Positions 1-6,743 of a DNA stretch of 9,532 nt are shown in pieces. The position numbers were made by a program, and so were the translations under genes. Under the pieces are notes generated by a model, which worked only from the letters and a program-made list of their open reading frames with translations, did no database searches and was not told where the DNA came from. Source of the DNA: Streptomyces sp. NRRL S-340 (GTDB lineage Bacteria; Actinomycetota; Actinomycetes; Streptomycetales; Streptomycetaceae); assembly GCF_000720185.1 (NCBI RefSeq), contig NZ_JOIY01000085.1, positions 1 through 9,532 of the forward strand. Reading direction: 5' to 3'. The first letter of the stretch is position 1. Each line of letters opens with the position of its first letter.

Positions 1-100
1 CGGCGGCGATGCTCGCGATGCTCGCGGCCGGGTCGGCGGCGAGCATCCGCGCCCCGGTGGTCAGGACGGCTTCCAGGTTGCGTGCTGCGTCGGCTCTCAC
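1..100 (-). CDS. TetR-family transcriptional regulator, N-terminal fragment (runs off left edge)
   Basis: Reading leftwards from a GTG at 100-98, an open frame of 33 codons continues to the window edge without a stop. The translation begins MRADAARNLEAVLTTGARML and goes on with ADPAASIASIAA. This resembles the first helix of TetR-type repressors leading into the 'S(I/V)..IA..AGV' helix-turn-helix start, so the DNA-binding domain is just entering when the sequence ends. It lies 84 bp downstream of marR on the same strand. There is no convincing Shine-Dalgarno, but a TAAGCT hexamer sits at -12 to -7, which favours leaderless translation from this GTG. The family call rests on the N-terminal pattern alone; ligand and targets are unknown. 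Confidence 0.65.
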   Translation of the reverse strand, partial: MRADAARNLEAVLTTGARMLAADPAASIASIAA

Positions 101-106
101 GGGCCC

Positions 107-112
107 AGCTTA
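107..112 (-). promoter_or_regulatory. Putative -10 element (TAAGCT) for a leaderless TetR transcript
   Basis: On the minus strand TAAGCT fits the TANNNT consensus and lies exactly 12 to 7 nt before the GTG at 100. Transcription would then start at about the first base of the start codon. No clear -35 hexamer is visible. The same geometry is seen at the other three regulator genes in the window. Confidence 0.4.
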
Positions 113-184
113 TGGGGCGTGCCTTTCCGGAAGATCAGCCCGCCCGTCGTCGGCCTCCCCGGCCGCGCCCTGCGCGGTCCGGCG

Positions 185-700
185 TCACCGGCTGTCCGGG
201 ACCGGCGGCGGGGCTTCGCCGACGGCGCCCGGTGCGGGCAGCCGGGCGGTGGAGTCCGCGTACTTCAGGAGCAGGCGGGCGAATTCGAGCCGTTCCTGCT
301 CGGGCCAGTCACGGGTGATGTATTCGAAGGCCTGGCGCTGCTGGCGGCGGAAGTGCTGGAGGAGGGCGGTGCCCTCTTCGGTGAGGTGGAGCACGGTGCG
401 GCGGCCGTCCTGCTGCGAGGCCGCGCGGACCAGGTAGCCGTGGGAGATGCAGTCGCTCACCATGCGGCTGGCCACCGACGGGTCCACCAGGAGGTGTTCG
501 GCGATCCCGCCGACGGTCATCTCCGTGGCCGCCTCGGCCGCCTCGTCGACGATGTTGAGGACCAGGTTGCGCTTGAGGTCCTTGGGTCCCGCCGGAGGGT
601 CGACGGGGGCCTGCATGGTGCGCCGCCTCAGCCGGGCGAAGGCCGTGCCGACGGCGTCCAGGAGGGCTTGTCCTTGCGGCGTGGCGTCCGTGTTGCTCAC
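185..700 (-). CDS. MarR-family transcriptional regulator
   Basis: A 171-residue protein with MarR-family layout: N-terminal dimerisation helix (about residues 9-30), winged helix-turn-helix (about 60-110) and C-terminal helices (about 111-150). The recognition region contains 'MTVGGIAEHLLVDPSVASRM' (61-80). The wing carries the typical D-x-R signature (DGRR, 98-101) followed by 'LHLTEEG'. One cysteine (Cys84) lies in the DNA-binding domain; a redox role is possible but unsupported. The start is a GTG (700-698) with no good Shine-Dalgarno but a TAAACT -10 hexamer at -12 to -7. The gene is divergent from the amidohydrolase, and a 29-bp palindrome lies between them, so repression of itself and of that enzyme is the natural inference. 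The Pro-rich C-terminal tail (about 155-171) is probably disordered. Confidence 0.9.
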   Translation of the reverse strand: MSNTDATPQGQALLDAVGTAFARLRRRTMQAPVDPPAGPKDLKRNLVLNIVDEAAEAATEMTVGGIAEHLLVDPSVASRMVSDCISHGYLVRAASQQDGRRTVLHLTEEGTALLQHFRRQQRQAFEYITRDWPEQERLEFARLLLKYADSTARLPAPGAVGEAPPPVPDSR

Positions 701-706
701 CCCCGC

Positions 707-712
707 AGTTTA
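707..712 (-). promoter_or_regulatory. Putative -10 element (TAAACT) of marR
   Basis: The minus strand reads TAAACT at -12 to -7 relative to the GTG at 700, a good TANNNT match that implies a leaderless mRNA. The palindrome at 715-743 would cover positions -15 to -43, overlapping where the -35 should be, so a protein bound there would block this promoter. Confidence 0.45.
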
Positions 713-714
713 TC

Positions 715-743
715 GCATGCGTCTGCAGCCTGCAGATGCATGC
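715..743. promoter_or_regulatory. 29-bp near-perfect palindrome, candidate MarR operator
   Basis: The left arm GCATGCGTCTGCAG (715-728) and right arm CTGCAGATGCATGC (730-743) flank a single central C. They pair at 13 of 14 positions. A further GTGCATG lies just to the right (748-754). It occupies the marR/amidohydrolase intergenic region, next to the putative marR -10. Family knowledge: MarR dimers bind such inverted repeats in divergent promoters. The protein that binds here is inferred, not shown. Confidence 0.6.
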
Positions 744-826
744 AAATGTGCATGGAGTTGTGAGTTGCATTAATGTGGCCGTCGCGGTGGGGAGAACTCG
801 GCACCAGCGGAGCGACGCGCCTGCCC

Positions 827-839
827 GGAGAAGAGAGAG
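827..839 (+). promoter_or_regulatory. Purine-rich ribosome binding site that fixes the amidohydrolase start
   Basis: GGAG at 827-830 followed by AGAGAGAG sits immediately before the ATG at 842. The alternative in-frame ATG at 773 has no such signal, and its 23 extra residues do not resemble an amidohydrolase N-terminus. Translation therefore most likely begins at 842. Confidence 0.65.
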
Positions 840-841
840 CC

Positions 842-2095
842 ATGATCACAGCCATCATCAACGGCAGGGTGTTCGACGGTGAGCACGTGCTGGAGGACAC
901 CACCGTCGTGCTGGACGGCGCTCGGATCGCCGCGGTCGGGGGCGAAGCGCCCGCCGGGGCGGAGATCGTCGACGCCAGGGGCGGAACGCTGCTGCCCGGT
1001 CTGTTCGACGCCCATGTCCACACCTCCGAAGGGGCACTCGCGCTGGCGCTGCGGTTCGGGATCACCACCGAACTGGAGATGCAGGGCATGAACACCAAAG
1101 CCGCCCGCGCGCACATCACGGAGAACGACTCCCTCGCCGACGTCCGCTCCGCGGGGTTCGGCATCACTCCTCCCGGGGGCCACCCCAGCGAACTCATGCC
1201 CAAGGGCTTCAAGCCGGGAGGGCACGACGGACCCGGCGACCGGAGTGATCGGCCCGGCCCGCGTGAGATGCCCCTGATGCCGTTCTCCACCACGCCGGAA
1301 GAAGCGGTCGCCTACATCCCGCGGCTCGTCGCGGCGGGGTCGGACTACATCAAGTTCATGGTGGACGACGGTACGGTCGAGGGCCACCCCGGTCTGCCCA
1401 TGCTCGACCAGGCGACCCTGAACGCCGGTGTCGCCGAGGCCCACCGGCACGGCATGCTCGCCATCGCCCACACCCTGACCGTCGACGCGACGCGGATGGC
1501 GGTCGAGGCCGGCATCGACGGTCTGGCCCACCTGTTCATGGACCGGCCGCACACCGACGAGATCATCGAGCTCGTCGCCGCCTCCGGCGCGTTCGTCGTT
1601 CCCTGCGTCGTCCTGAACGCGTCCATGACGGGCGTCACCGGCTCGTCGCTCAGCGCGGACCCGCGCGTCGGCCCACGCCTGGACGAGGCGTGGACGAACA
1701 CGCTGAACAGCAGTTACGACCGCTACCCGCAGGGCGAGGTGGAGGACGTCCTGGCCTCGGTCAGGGCCCTGCACGACGCCGGCGTCGACCTGATGGCGGG
1801 CACCGACTCGGCCCCCCTGCCCCTGCCGTTCCTGGGCGGTGTGGTCCACGGCGCCAGCGTCCACCAGGAACTCCAGTACCTCGTCCGGGCCGGTCTCAGC
1901 CCGGTCCAGGCCCTGCGTGCGGCGACCGCCACCCCGGCACGCCGCTTCGGCCTGGAGGACCGTGGCCGCATCGCCGAGGGACTGCGGGCCGACCTGCTGC
2001 TGGTGGACGGCGACCCCACCACCACGATCAGCGACACCCTCAACCTGCGTGACGTGTGGCGCCGAGGCACCCGCACCGCACTCTCCGCCTCTTAG
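842..2095 (+). CDS. Metal-dependent amidohydrolase (imidazolonepropionase-like superfamily)
   Basis: A 417-residue cytoplasmic protein with no signal peptide. It opens with the small beta-sandwich typical of the superfamily (NGRVFDG at 7-13). It continues with the metal-binding DAHVH motif (His58, His60), a candidate carboxylated lysine in 'YIKF' (Lys171), His210 in 'AIAHT', His230 in 'GLAHL' and the catalytic aspartate in 'GTDSAP' (Asp322). It ends with the usual 'GRIAEGLRADLLLVDGDP' strand region. All expected metal and acid residues are present, so it should be active. The family hydrolyses C-N bonds in cyclic amides, imides and peptides; the substrate cannot be read here. It is transcribed divergently from marR, which probably controls it. 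Its 3' end lies inside a 39-bp tandem duplication that includes the stop. A Gly/Pro/Asp-rich stretch (about 110-145) is probably a mobile active-site loop. Confidence 0.9.
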   Translation: MITAIINGRVFDGEHVLEDTTVVLDGARIAAVGGEAPAGAEIVDARGGTLLPGLFDAHVHTSEGALALALRFGITTELEMQGMNTKAARAHITENDSLADVRSAGFGITPPGGHPSELMPKGFKPGGHDGPGDRSDRPGPREMPLMPFSTTPEEAVAYIPRLVAAGSDYIKFMVDDGTVEGHPGLPMLDQATLNAGVAEAHRHGMLAIAHTLTVDATRMAVEAGIDGLAHLFMDRPHTDEIIELVAASGAFVVPCVVLNASMTGVTGSSLSADPRVGPRLDEAWTNTLNSSYDRYPQGEVEDVLASVRALHDAGVDLMAGTDSAPLPLPFLGGVVHGASVHQELQYLVRAGLSPVQALRAATATPARRFGLEDRGRIAEGLRADLLLVDGDPTTTISDTLNLRDVWRRGTRTALSAS

Positions 2096-2136
2096 GAGCG
2101 CCGAGGCACCCGCACCACACGCCCCGCCTCGTAGGA
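2059..2136 (+). repeat. 39-bp tandem duplication spanning the amidohydrolase stop codon
   Basis: Unit 1 (2059-2097) and unit 2 (2098-2136) match at 35 of 39 positions and abut directly. Unit 1 encodes the last residues RRGTRTALSAS and the TAG stop. Unit 2 repeats them in the same frame (39 = 13 codons) as RRGTRTTRPAS, with its own TAG at 2132-2134. Readthrough of the first stop would add 13 residues. The four substitutions suggest the duplication is not brand new. Confidence 0.8.
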
Positions 2137-2152
2137 ACCCGCCGCCGCGAAC

Positions 2153-2195
2153 GACCGCCGCCCGCCACGTACGTCCTCCGTGGCGGGCGGCGGTC
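2153..2195. terminator. Strong bidirectional hairpin terminator
   Basis: A perfect 17-bp inverted repeat (2153-2169 with 2179-2195) closes a 9-nt loop, followed on the plus side by TTGTT. It lies between the converging amidohydrolase (ends 2095) and TetR A (ends 2215), so it probably stops transcription from both sides. GC-rich hairpins without a long U tract are common terminators in actinomycetes. Confidence 0.75.
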
Positions 2196-2214
2196 TTGTT
2201 CGTCACGGCCCGGT

Positions 2215-2943
2215 TCAGCCTGCCAGCTGCCGCAGCCATTCGCGCAGCAGAGCCGTCTCCGTGGCTCTCAGGGGCACCCCGGCGCCCGCGGCCGGGGGGC
2301 CGGTGGTGAGCGCCGTCTCCAGTGCGGCGTCGAGGGCGAGGGCGCGCGAGGCCAGGTCGGACCCGGACGAGGCGGCCCGGCCCGTGGTGACCGAGGCGAT
2401 GACGGTGTCCCGCAGCCGTGCCGAAGTGGTCAGGTCCCGCTGCGCGGGCGCTTCGCCGATCAGCGCCAGCGTGGCGCCCGTCGTGGCGGCGTGGATGACG
2501 TGGGTCGCCTGTTCCACCGGGACCCGCAGCCGCCCGGCCCCGGCCGCGCGGCGCAGCAGTGTCACCAGCAGGGCGTGCGCCTCGTCGGCGGCGGGGGGCC
2601 GCCGCCCGGGCCGCACGGTGCCGTACATGAGCATGTAGAACGCGGGGTGCCGCACTCCGAAGTCGACGTGCAGGTCCCAGCCCCGGTAGAGGTCGGCCAC
2701 CGGGTCGTCCGGGGTCAGCGCCAGGGCCTCGCGTTTCTCGGCCAGGTACATCTCGAACCCGTAGGCGGCCAGGTCGGCCAGGAGTCCGTCCTTGTCGCCG
2801 AACATCCGGTACAGCGCGGGGGCGGTGACGCCCGCGGCCGCGGCGACGGCGCGCGTGGACACCGCCTCGCTGCCGCCCTCCTCCAAGAGCTTGGCGGCCA
2901 CCTGCAGCACCTGGCGGCGCGCGGCGCGTCGTTCCTCGTTCAT
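2215..2943 (-). CDS. TetR-family transcriptional regulator A
   Basis: A 242-residue protein. The N-terminal DNA-binding domain spans about residues 7-55, with the helix-turn-helix in 'STRAVAAAAGVTAPALYRMF' (29-48) followed by 'GDKDGLL'. The C-terminal ligand domain includes 'GWDLHVDFGVRHPAFYMLMY' (88-107) and 'GATLALIGEAPAQRDL' (156-171), similar to TetR_C proteins that sense small hydrophobic ligands. It ends with 'ETALLREWLRQLAG'. These same blocks recur in regulator B at 6744-7655, so the two are paralogues. The ATG at 2943 has no Shine-Dalgarno but has TATCGT at -12 to -7, suggesting leaderless translation. It is divergent from the flavodoxin-like gene; half-sites between them overlap its own -10, consistent with autorepression. 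The ligand is unknown. Confidence 0.92.
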   Translation of the reverse strand: MNEERRAARRQVLQVAAKLLEEGGSEAVSTRAVAAAAGVTAPALYRMFGDKDGLLADLAAYGFEMYLAEKREALALTPDDPVADLYRGWDLHVDFGVRHPAFYMLMYGTVRPGRRPPAADEAHALLVTLLRRAAGAGRLRVPVEQATHVIHAATTGATLALIGEAPAQRDLTTSARLRDTVIASVTTGRAASSGSDLASRALALDAALETALTTGPPAAGAGVPLRATETALLREWLRQLAG

Positions 2944-2949
2944 GGAACA

Positions 2950-2955
2950 ACGATA
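2950..2955 (-). promoter_or_regulatory. Putative -10 element (TATCGT) of TetR A, leaderless
   Basis: The minus strand reads TATCGT exactly at -12 to -7 from the ATG. It lies in a 17-nt box, GATATCGTTGTTCCATG, that matches the corresponding box of TetR B (GATACCGTTGGTCCATG) at 15 of 17 positions. Confidence 0.5.
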
Positions 2956-3013
2956 TCGCAGTTTGCGTATCGCCGTCTTAACGGTGATACTCGAAGAGCC
3001 GGAACGGTGATAC
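2954..3013. promoter_or_regulatory. Cluster of TATCRCC-type half-sites, candidate TetR operator(s)
   Basis: The core is an inverted repeat: GTATCGCCGT (2967-2976), spacer CTTA, ACGGTGATAC (2981-2990), with 9 of 10 positions paired. ACGGTGATAC is repeated exactly at 3004-3013, and a further TATCGC occurs at 2954-2959 inside a CGATATCG palindrome overlapping the TetR A -10. Half-sites thus run forward, forward, reverse, reverse across the divergent promoter region. TACGGT at 3011-3016 is a possible -10 for the flavodoxin gene and would be covered. The element TATCACCG(T/G)TCCGG recurs upstream of TetR B. That a TetR protein binds here is inference. Confidence 0.6.
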
Positions 3014-3071
3014 GGTCAGGTTCAGGCCGGCGCCGGTCCGCGCCACACGGACGTGCGCCGCACCCTGTCCC

Positions 3072-3126
3072 GGGCCGCCGGCCCCCGATTCGGGGAGCAG
3101 TGCGGCCCGCCGCCGCGGCGGGCCGC
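3072..3126 (+). other. Structured 5' leader of the flavodoxin-like gene
   Basis: Three adjacent hairpins are visible: GGGCC/GGCCC (3072-3084), CCCCG/CGGGG (3083-3095, competing with the first) and a perfect 10-bp stem with a 5-nt loop (3102-3111 with 3117-3126). If transcription starts near 3020 they fall within a leader of roughly 180 nt before the ATG at 3201. No U tract follows, so termination is not implied. This may be simple GC-rich structure or a post-transcriptional control element. Confidence 0.3.
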
Positions 3127-3200
3127 TCGTCGTCCGCCGGTACCCCGATGCGCACCCCGCTCCCACTTGCACCGCCCTCCGGGGCAGGAGAGGAACACCC

Positions 3201-3788
3201 ATGTCCGACATATCCGTCGTCATCGCCTCGCATTCCGGCTACGGCCACACCGCGCAGATCGCCGTGGCCGTCGAGGACGGCGCGCGCTCCGTCGCCGGGA
3301 CGCGGGTCCACCGCGTGGACGTCGCCTCCCTCGGCGACGCCGACTGGGACCTGATGGACGCCGCGGACGCCATCGTCTTCGGCACCCCCACCTACATGGG
3401 CACCGCGTCCGGGGCGTTCCACGTCTTCGCCGAGGCCACCAGCAAGCGGTGGAGCACCCGCGCCTGGAGCGACAAGCTCGCGGCGGGATTCACCAACTCC
3501 GGCTCCATGAGCGGCGACAAGATGCACACGCTGCAGTACCTCTCGCTCCTGGCGGCCCAGCACGGAATGCTCTGGGTGAGCCTGAACCTCCTGCCGGGCT
3601 GGAACACCACCACGTCCAGCCCCCAGGACGACAACCGGCTCGGCTTCTACCTCGGCGCCGGCGCGCAGAGCTTCAACGACACCGCCGCGGTCCACGACGC
3701 GGACCTGAGCACCGCCCACCACCTCGGCCGGCGCGTCGCCGAGCAGACGCGGATCCACCGCGCCGGACTGGCCGCCGCGGCGCACTGA
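3201..3788 (+). CDS. Flavodoxin-fold NAD(P)H-dependent oxidoreductase (WrbA-like)
   Basis: A 195-residue soluble protein of flavodoxin-family length. Strand beta-1 'ISVVIASHSGYGHTAQIA' (4-21) supplies the FMN phosphate loop; the S-G-Y-G-H-T variant is the one seen in WrbA-type quinone reductases. 'AIVFGTPTYMGTASG' (57-71) is the second FMN-contacting loop. 'KLAAGFTNSGS' and 'LLAAQHGMLWV' are also typical of this group. The expected chemistry is FMN-dependent two-electron reduction of quinones or related electrophiles using NAD(P)H. An AGGAG/AGAGGA ribosome binding site lies 6-10 nt before the ATG. It is divergent from TetR A and likely controlled by it. An aldo/keto reductase follows after 200 bp, possibly in the same transcript. 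The substrate is unknown; a non-WrbA flavodoxin-like reductase is the alternative. Confidence 0.85.
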   Translation: MSDISVVIASHSGYGHTAQIAVAVEDGARSVAGTRVHRVDVASLGDADWDLMDAADAIVFGTPTYMGTASGAFHVFAEATSKRWSTRAWSDKLAAGFTNSGSMSGDKMHTLQYLSLLAAQHGMLWVSLNLLPGWNTTTSSPQDDNRLGFYLGAGAQSFNDTAAVHDADLSTAHHLGRRVAEQTRIHRAGLAAAAH

Positions 3789-3988
3789 CACGCCGGTCCG
3801 TGAACCGCCCCGGCGGCCCCGCCCGGCCCGAGCGCACAGCGACCGCGGACCAGCAGGTCACGGGTGGAGTCCGCCGGCCGGCGGGGTCGCGCCGGGGAGC
3901 GCGCCGGGCAAAAGCGTCCGGTCCGGCCGGGGGCCGCGCGCGGCGCGGCGTCCCCACATCACCTTCCCTCCCACTCGCAGGAGTGCAC

Positions 3989-4978
<990 letters not shown>

Positions 4979-5014
4979 GAGCCGGCCCGGGACGGGCACC
5001 GCTGCCCCACCGGG

Positions 5015-5061
5015 GCCGCACGGCCGGGATCGCGCCCCCAGGTGCGGCCCGGCCGTGCGGC
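5015..5061. terminator. Hairpin terminator between aldo/keto reductase and GMC genes
   Basis: A perfect 14-bp inverted repeat (5015-5028 with 5048-5061) closes a 19-nt loop just downstream of the aldo/keto reductase stop. No U tract follows. Its position between converging genes supports a terminator role. Confidence 0.6.
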
Positions 5062-5064
5062 ACA

Positions 5065-5117
5065 GCGGGCGGCGCCCGGTGCGGCGGACCGGGTACGTGT
5101 CCCGGGGCGCCGCCCGC
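5065..5117. terminator. Second hairpin terminator, serving the GMC gene
   Basis: A perfect 13-bp inverted repeat (5065-5077 with 5105-5117) encloses a small inner hairpin (CCCGGT with ACCGGG). It ends 2 bp from the GMC stop codon at 5120. With the neighbouring hairpin at 5015-5061 it forms a double structure insulating the converging genes. Confidence 0.6.
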
Positions 5118-5119
5118 GC

Positions 5120-6652
5120 TCACGGGTGACGCAGCAGGTCGGCCGCCCGCTCGGCGATGGCACAGACCGTGGCGTTGGTGTTGTTGGACGGGATCGACGG
5201 GATGACGGACGCGTCGGCCACGCGCAGACCGTCCAGTCCCCGGACCCGCAGTGCGGAGTCGACGACCGAGACCTCGTCCTCGCCCAGGGCGCAGGTGCCG
5301 ACCGGGTGGCAGTAGGAGCCGAAGTACCTGCGGGCGTAGGCGCCCAGGGACTGCCCGTCCGCGGCGGCCGGTCCCGGGCTCACCTCTTCGGCGCCCCACT
5401 CGGCGAGCGCCGGCGAGGCGACGATCCGGCGGGCCGCCTCGATGCCGGACACCACCGCGCGGACGTCCTGCTCCTCGGTGAAGTAGGCGGGGTCGAGGAC
5501 GGGCGGCGCGTACGGGTCGGCGGAGGTGATCCGCAGGGTGCCGCGGCTGGCCGGCCGCATGGGCGAGACGCCGATGGTGAAGCCGTTCCCGACCGGCGCC
5601 ACGGGGTTGGGGAGCGCGATGTCGATGAAGATGATCTGGAGGTCCGGGCCGTCCAGCTCGGGGGTGCTGCGCAGCAGGCCGATGATCTCGCCGTGGTTGT
5701 ACCGCGCCGCGGGCACCGGTCGGCGGGTGCGGTGGACGAGGTTGGCCCGCGGGTGGTCGTGGAGGTTGCGGCCCACGCCCGGCAGGGAGTGGAAGACCGG
5801 CACCTGGGCGCGCCGCAGCTCGTCCTCGGGGCCGATGCCGGAGCGCAGCAGCAGTGCGGCGGAACCGATCGTGCCCGCGGTCAGCACGACCTCCCGGGCC
5901 GCGGCCGCCTTGTGGACGCGGCCGTCGACGCCGTACTCGACGCCCGTGCAGCGCGGGCCGTCGAACAGCAGCCGGTGGGCGACCGCGTCCGTGACGACGT
6001 GCAGGTTGGGGCGGTGCAGGGCCGGGGCCAGGTAGGCGTCCGCCGCGCTCTGGCGGCGCCCGGCGACGATGTTGAGGTCGACCGGGGCGAAGCCCTCCTC
6101 CAGGCCGCCGCTGATGTCGTGGGCCCGGCGGTGGCCTGCCTCGACGGCGCCGGCGAGGCAGGCGAGCAGGACCTCGTTGGGCTCGGCGGCGGGCGCGACG
6201 GTCAGGGGGCCGTCCGTACCGCGGCCCGGGGCGCCGCTGACGGCGGTCTCGGTGCGCCGGAAACAGGGCAGCAGGTCGTCGAAGGCCCAGCCCTTGGCGC
6301 CGTGGTCGCCCCAGGCGTCGTAGCTGGTGCGGTGGCCGCGGGCGAACACCATGGCGTTGATGGCCGAGGAGCCGCCGAGACCGCGGCCCCGGGGCAGCGG
6401 GAGCACAGCGCCGGAGGACTCCTGGACGACCGTGGTGTCACCCCATCCGGCGCTCGACGCCGCCAGCGAGGGCCAGGCCGGAGGATGCGCCACGGCGTCC
6501 GGCAGGGCGGCGGCCGGGCGGCCCGCCTCCAGCAGCAGCACGCGGACGTCCGTGTCCTGTGACAGCCGCGCTGCCAGTACACAGCCGGCGCTGCCGCCGC
6601 CGACGACGATCACGTCGTACGCCGGTTCCCCGCCGGAGTTCACTGCGCTCAT
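5120..6652 (-). CDS. FAD-dependent GMC-family oxidoreductase (choline/alcohol dehydrogenase-like)
   Basis: A 510-residue protein of normal GMC length. The N-terminal Rossmann motif is 'DVIVVGGGSAGCVLAARL' (13-30) with the ribose-binding 'LLLEAG' (39-44). GMC signature 1 is 'GRGLGGSSAINAM' (89-101). Signature 2, 'GTIGSAALLLRSGIG' (260-274), has Ala where Pro/Ser is usual. The catalytic histidine is His449 in 'YCHPVGTCALG', with Asn491 in 'SNNTNATVCAIAERAADLL' as its partner. The family oxidises alcohols (choline, sugars, aliphatic or aryl alcohols) to aldehydes; the substrate is not predictable here. No signal peptide or membrane segment is seen. The ATG is preceded by a weak purine-rich site (GAAGAGAG). 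It is divergent from TetR B with 91 bp between them; TAACCT (6692-6697, minus strand) is a possible -10, overlapping the shared TATCACC element. Confidence 0.93.
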   Translation of the reverse strand: MSAVNSGGEPAYDVIVVGGGSAGCVLAARLSQDTDVRVLLLEAGRPAAALPDAVAHPPAWPSLAASSAGWGDTTVVQESSGAVLPLPRGRGLGGSSAINAMVFARGHRTSYDAWGDHGAKGWAFDDLLPCFRRTETAVSGAPGRGTDGPLTVAPAAEPNEVLLACLAGAVEAGHRRAHDISGGLEEGFAPVDLNIVAGRRQSAADAYLAPALHRPNLHVVTDAVAHRLLFDGPRCTGVEYGVDGRVHKAAAAREVVLTAGTIGSAALLLRSGIGPEDELRRAQVPVFHSLPGVGRNLHDHPRANLVHRTRRPVPAARYNHGEIIGLLRSTPELDGPDLQIIFIDIALPNPVAPVGNGFTIGVSPMRPASRGTLRITSADPYAPPVLDPAYFTEEQDVRAVVSGIEAARRIVASPALAEWGAEEVSPGPAAADGQSLGAYARRYFGSYCHPVGTCALGEDEVSVVDSALRVRGLDGLRVADASVIPSIPSNNTNATVCAIAERAADLLRHP

Positions 6653-6675
6653 CTCTCTTCGCCCCTCGCCTGGAT

Positions 6676-6735
6676 CGGTGATTCACTCCGGAGGTTATCA
6701 CCGGTCCGGATCAGTGGTCCGTAAAGGTTGATACC
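6676..6735. promoter_or_regulatory. GMC/TetR B intergenic operator region with TATCACC half-sites
   Basis: CGGTGAT (6676-6682) and ATCACCG (6697-6703) form a perfect 7-bp inverted repeat with 21-bp centre spacing. TATCACCGGTCCGG (6696-6709) matches 13 of 14 positions of the element on the minus strand at 2999-3012 upstream of TetR A. A related GGTTGATACC (6726-6735) overlaps the TetR B -10. These are the best candidates for the binding sites of TetR B and/or TetR A. Regulation of both flanking genes is inferred from position. Confidence 0.55.
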
Positions 6736-6737
6736 GT
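6732..6737 (+). promoter_or_regulatory. Putative -10 element (TACCGT) of TetR B, leaderless
   Basis: TACCGT fits TANNNT and lies exactly at -12 to -7 from the ATG at 6744, in the 17-nt box (6730-6746) conserved with TetR A. No Shine-Dalgarno precedes the ATG. No clear -35 is visible. Confidence 0.5.
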
Positions 6738-6743
6738 TGGTCC

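Noticed and set aside
773..841. Earlier ATG start for the amidohydrolase
   Set aside because: No ribosome binding site precedes it, the 23 added residues are not family-like, and it lies where the promoter is expected.
770..2950. Long minus-strand open frame (726 codons) opposite the amidohydrolase and overlapping TetR A
   Set aside because: It is antisense to a gene with complete metal-binding motifs, is extremely rich in Arg/Gly/Pro, and shows no family motif. This is a typical high-GC shadow frame.
3053..3988. Upstream extension of the aldo/keto reductase frame
   Set aside because: The frame is open for 312 more codons but overlaps the flavodoxin gene in another phase and reads as Arg/Pro-rich noise. 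The family-like sequence and an AGGAG site begin at 3989.
5042..6562. Plus-strand frame of 506 codons opposite the GMC gene
   Set aside because: It is composed mainly of Gly, Arg, Val and Asp with no recognisable domain; the opposite strand has all GMC motifs.
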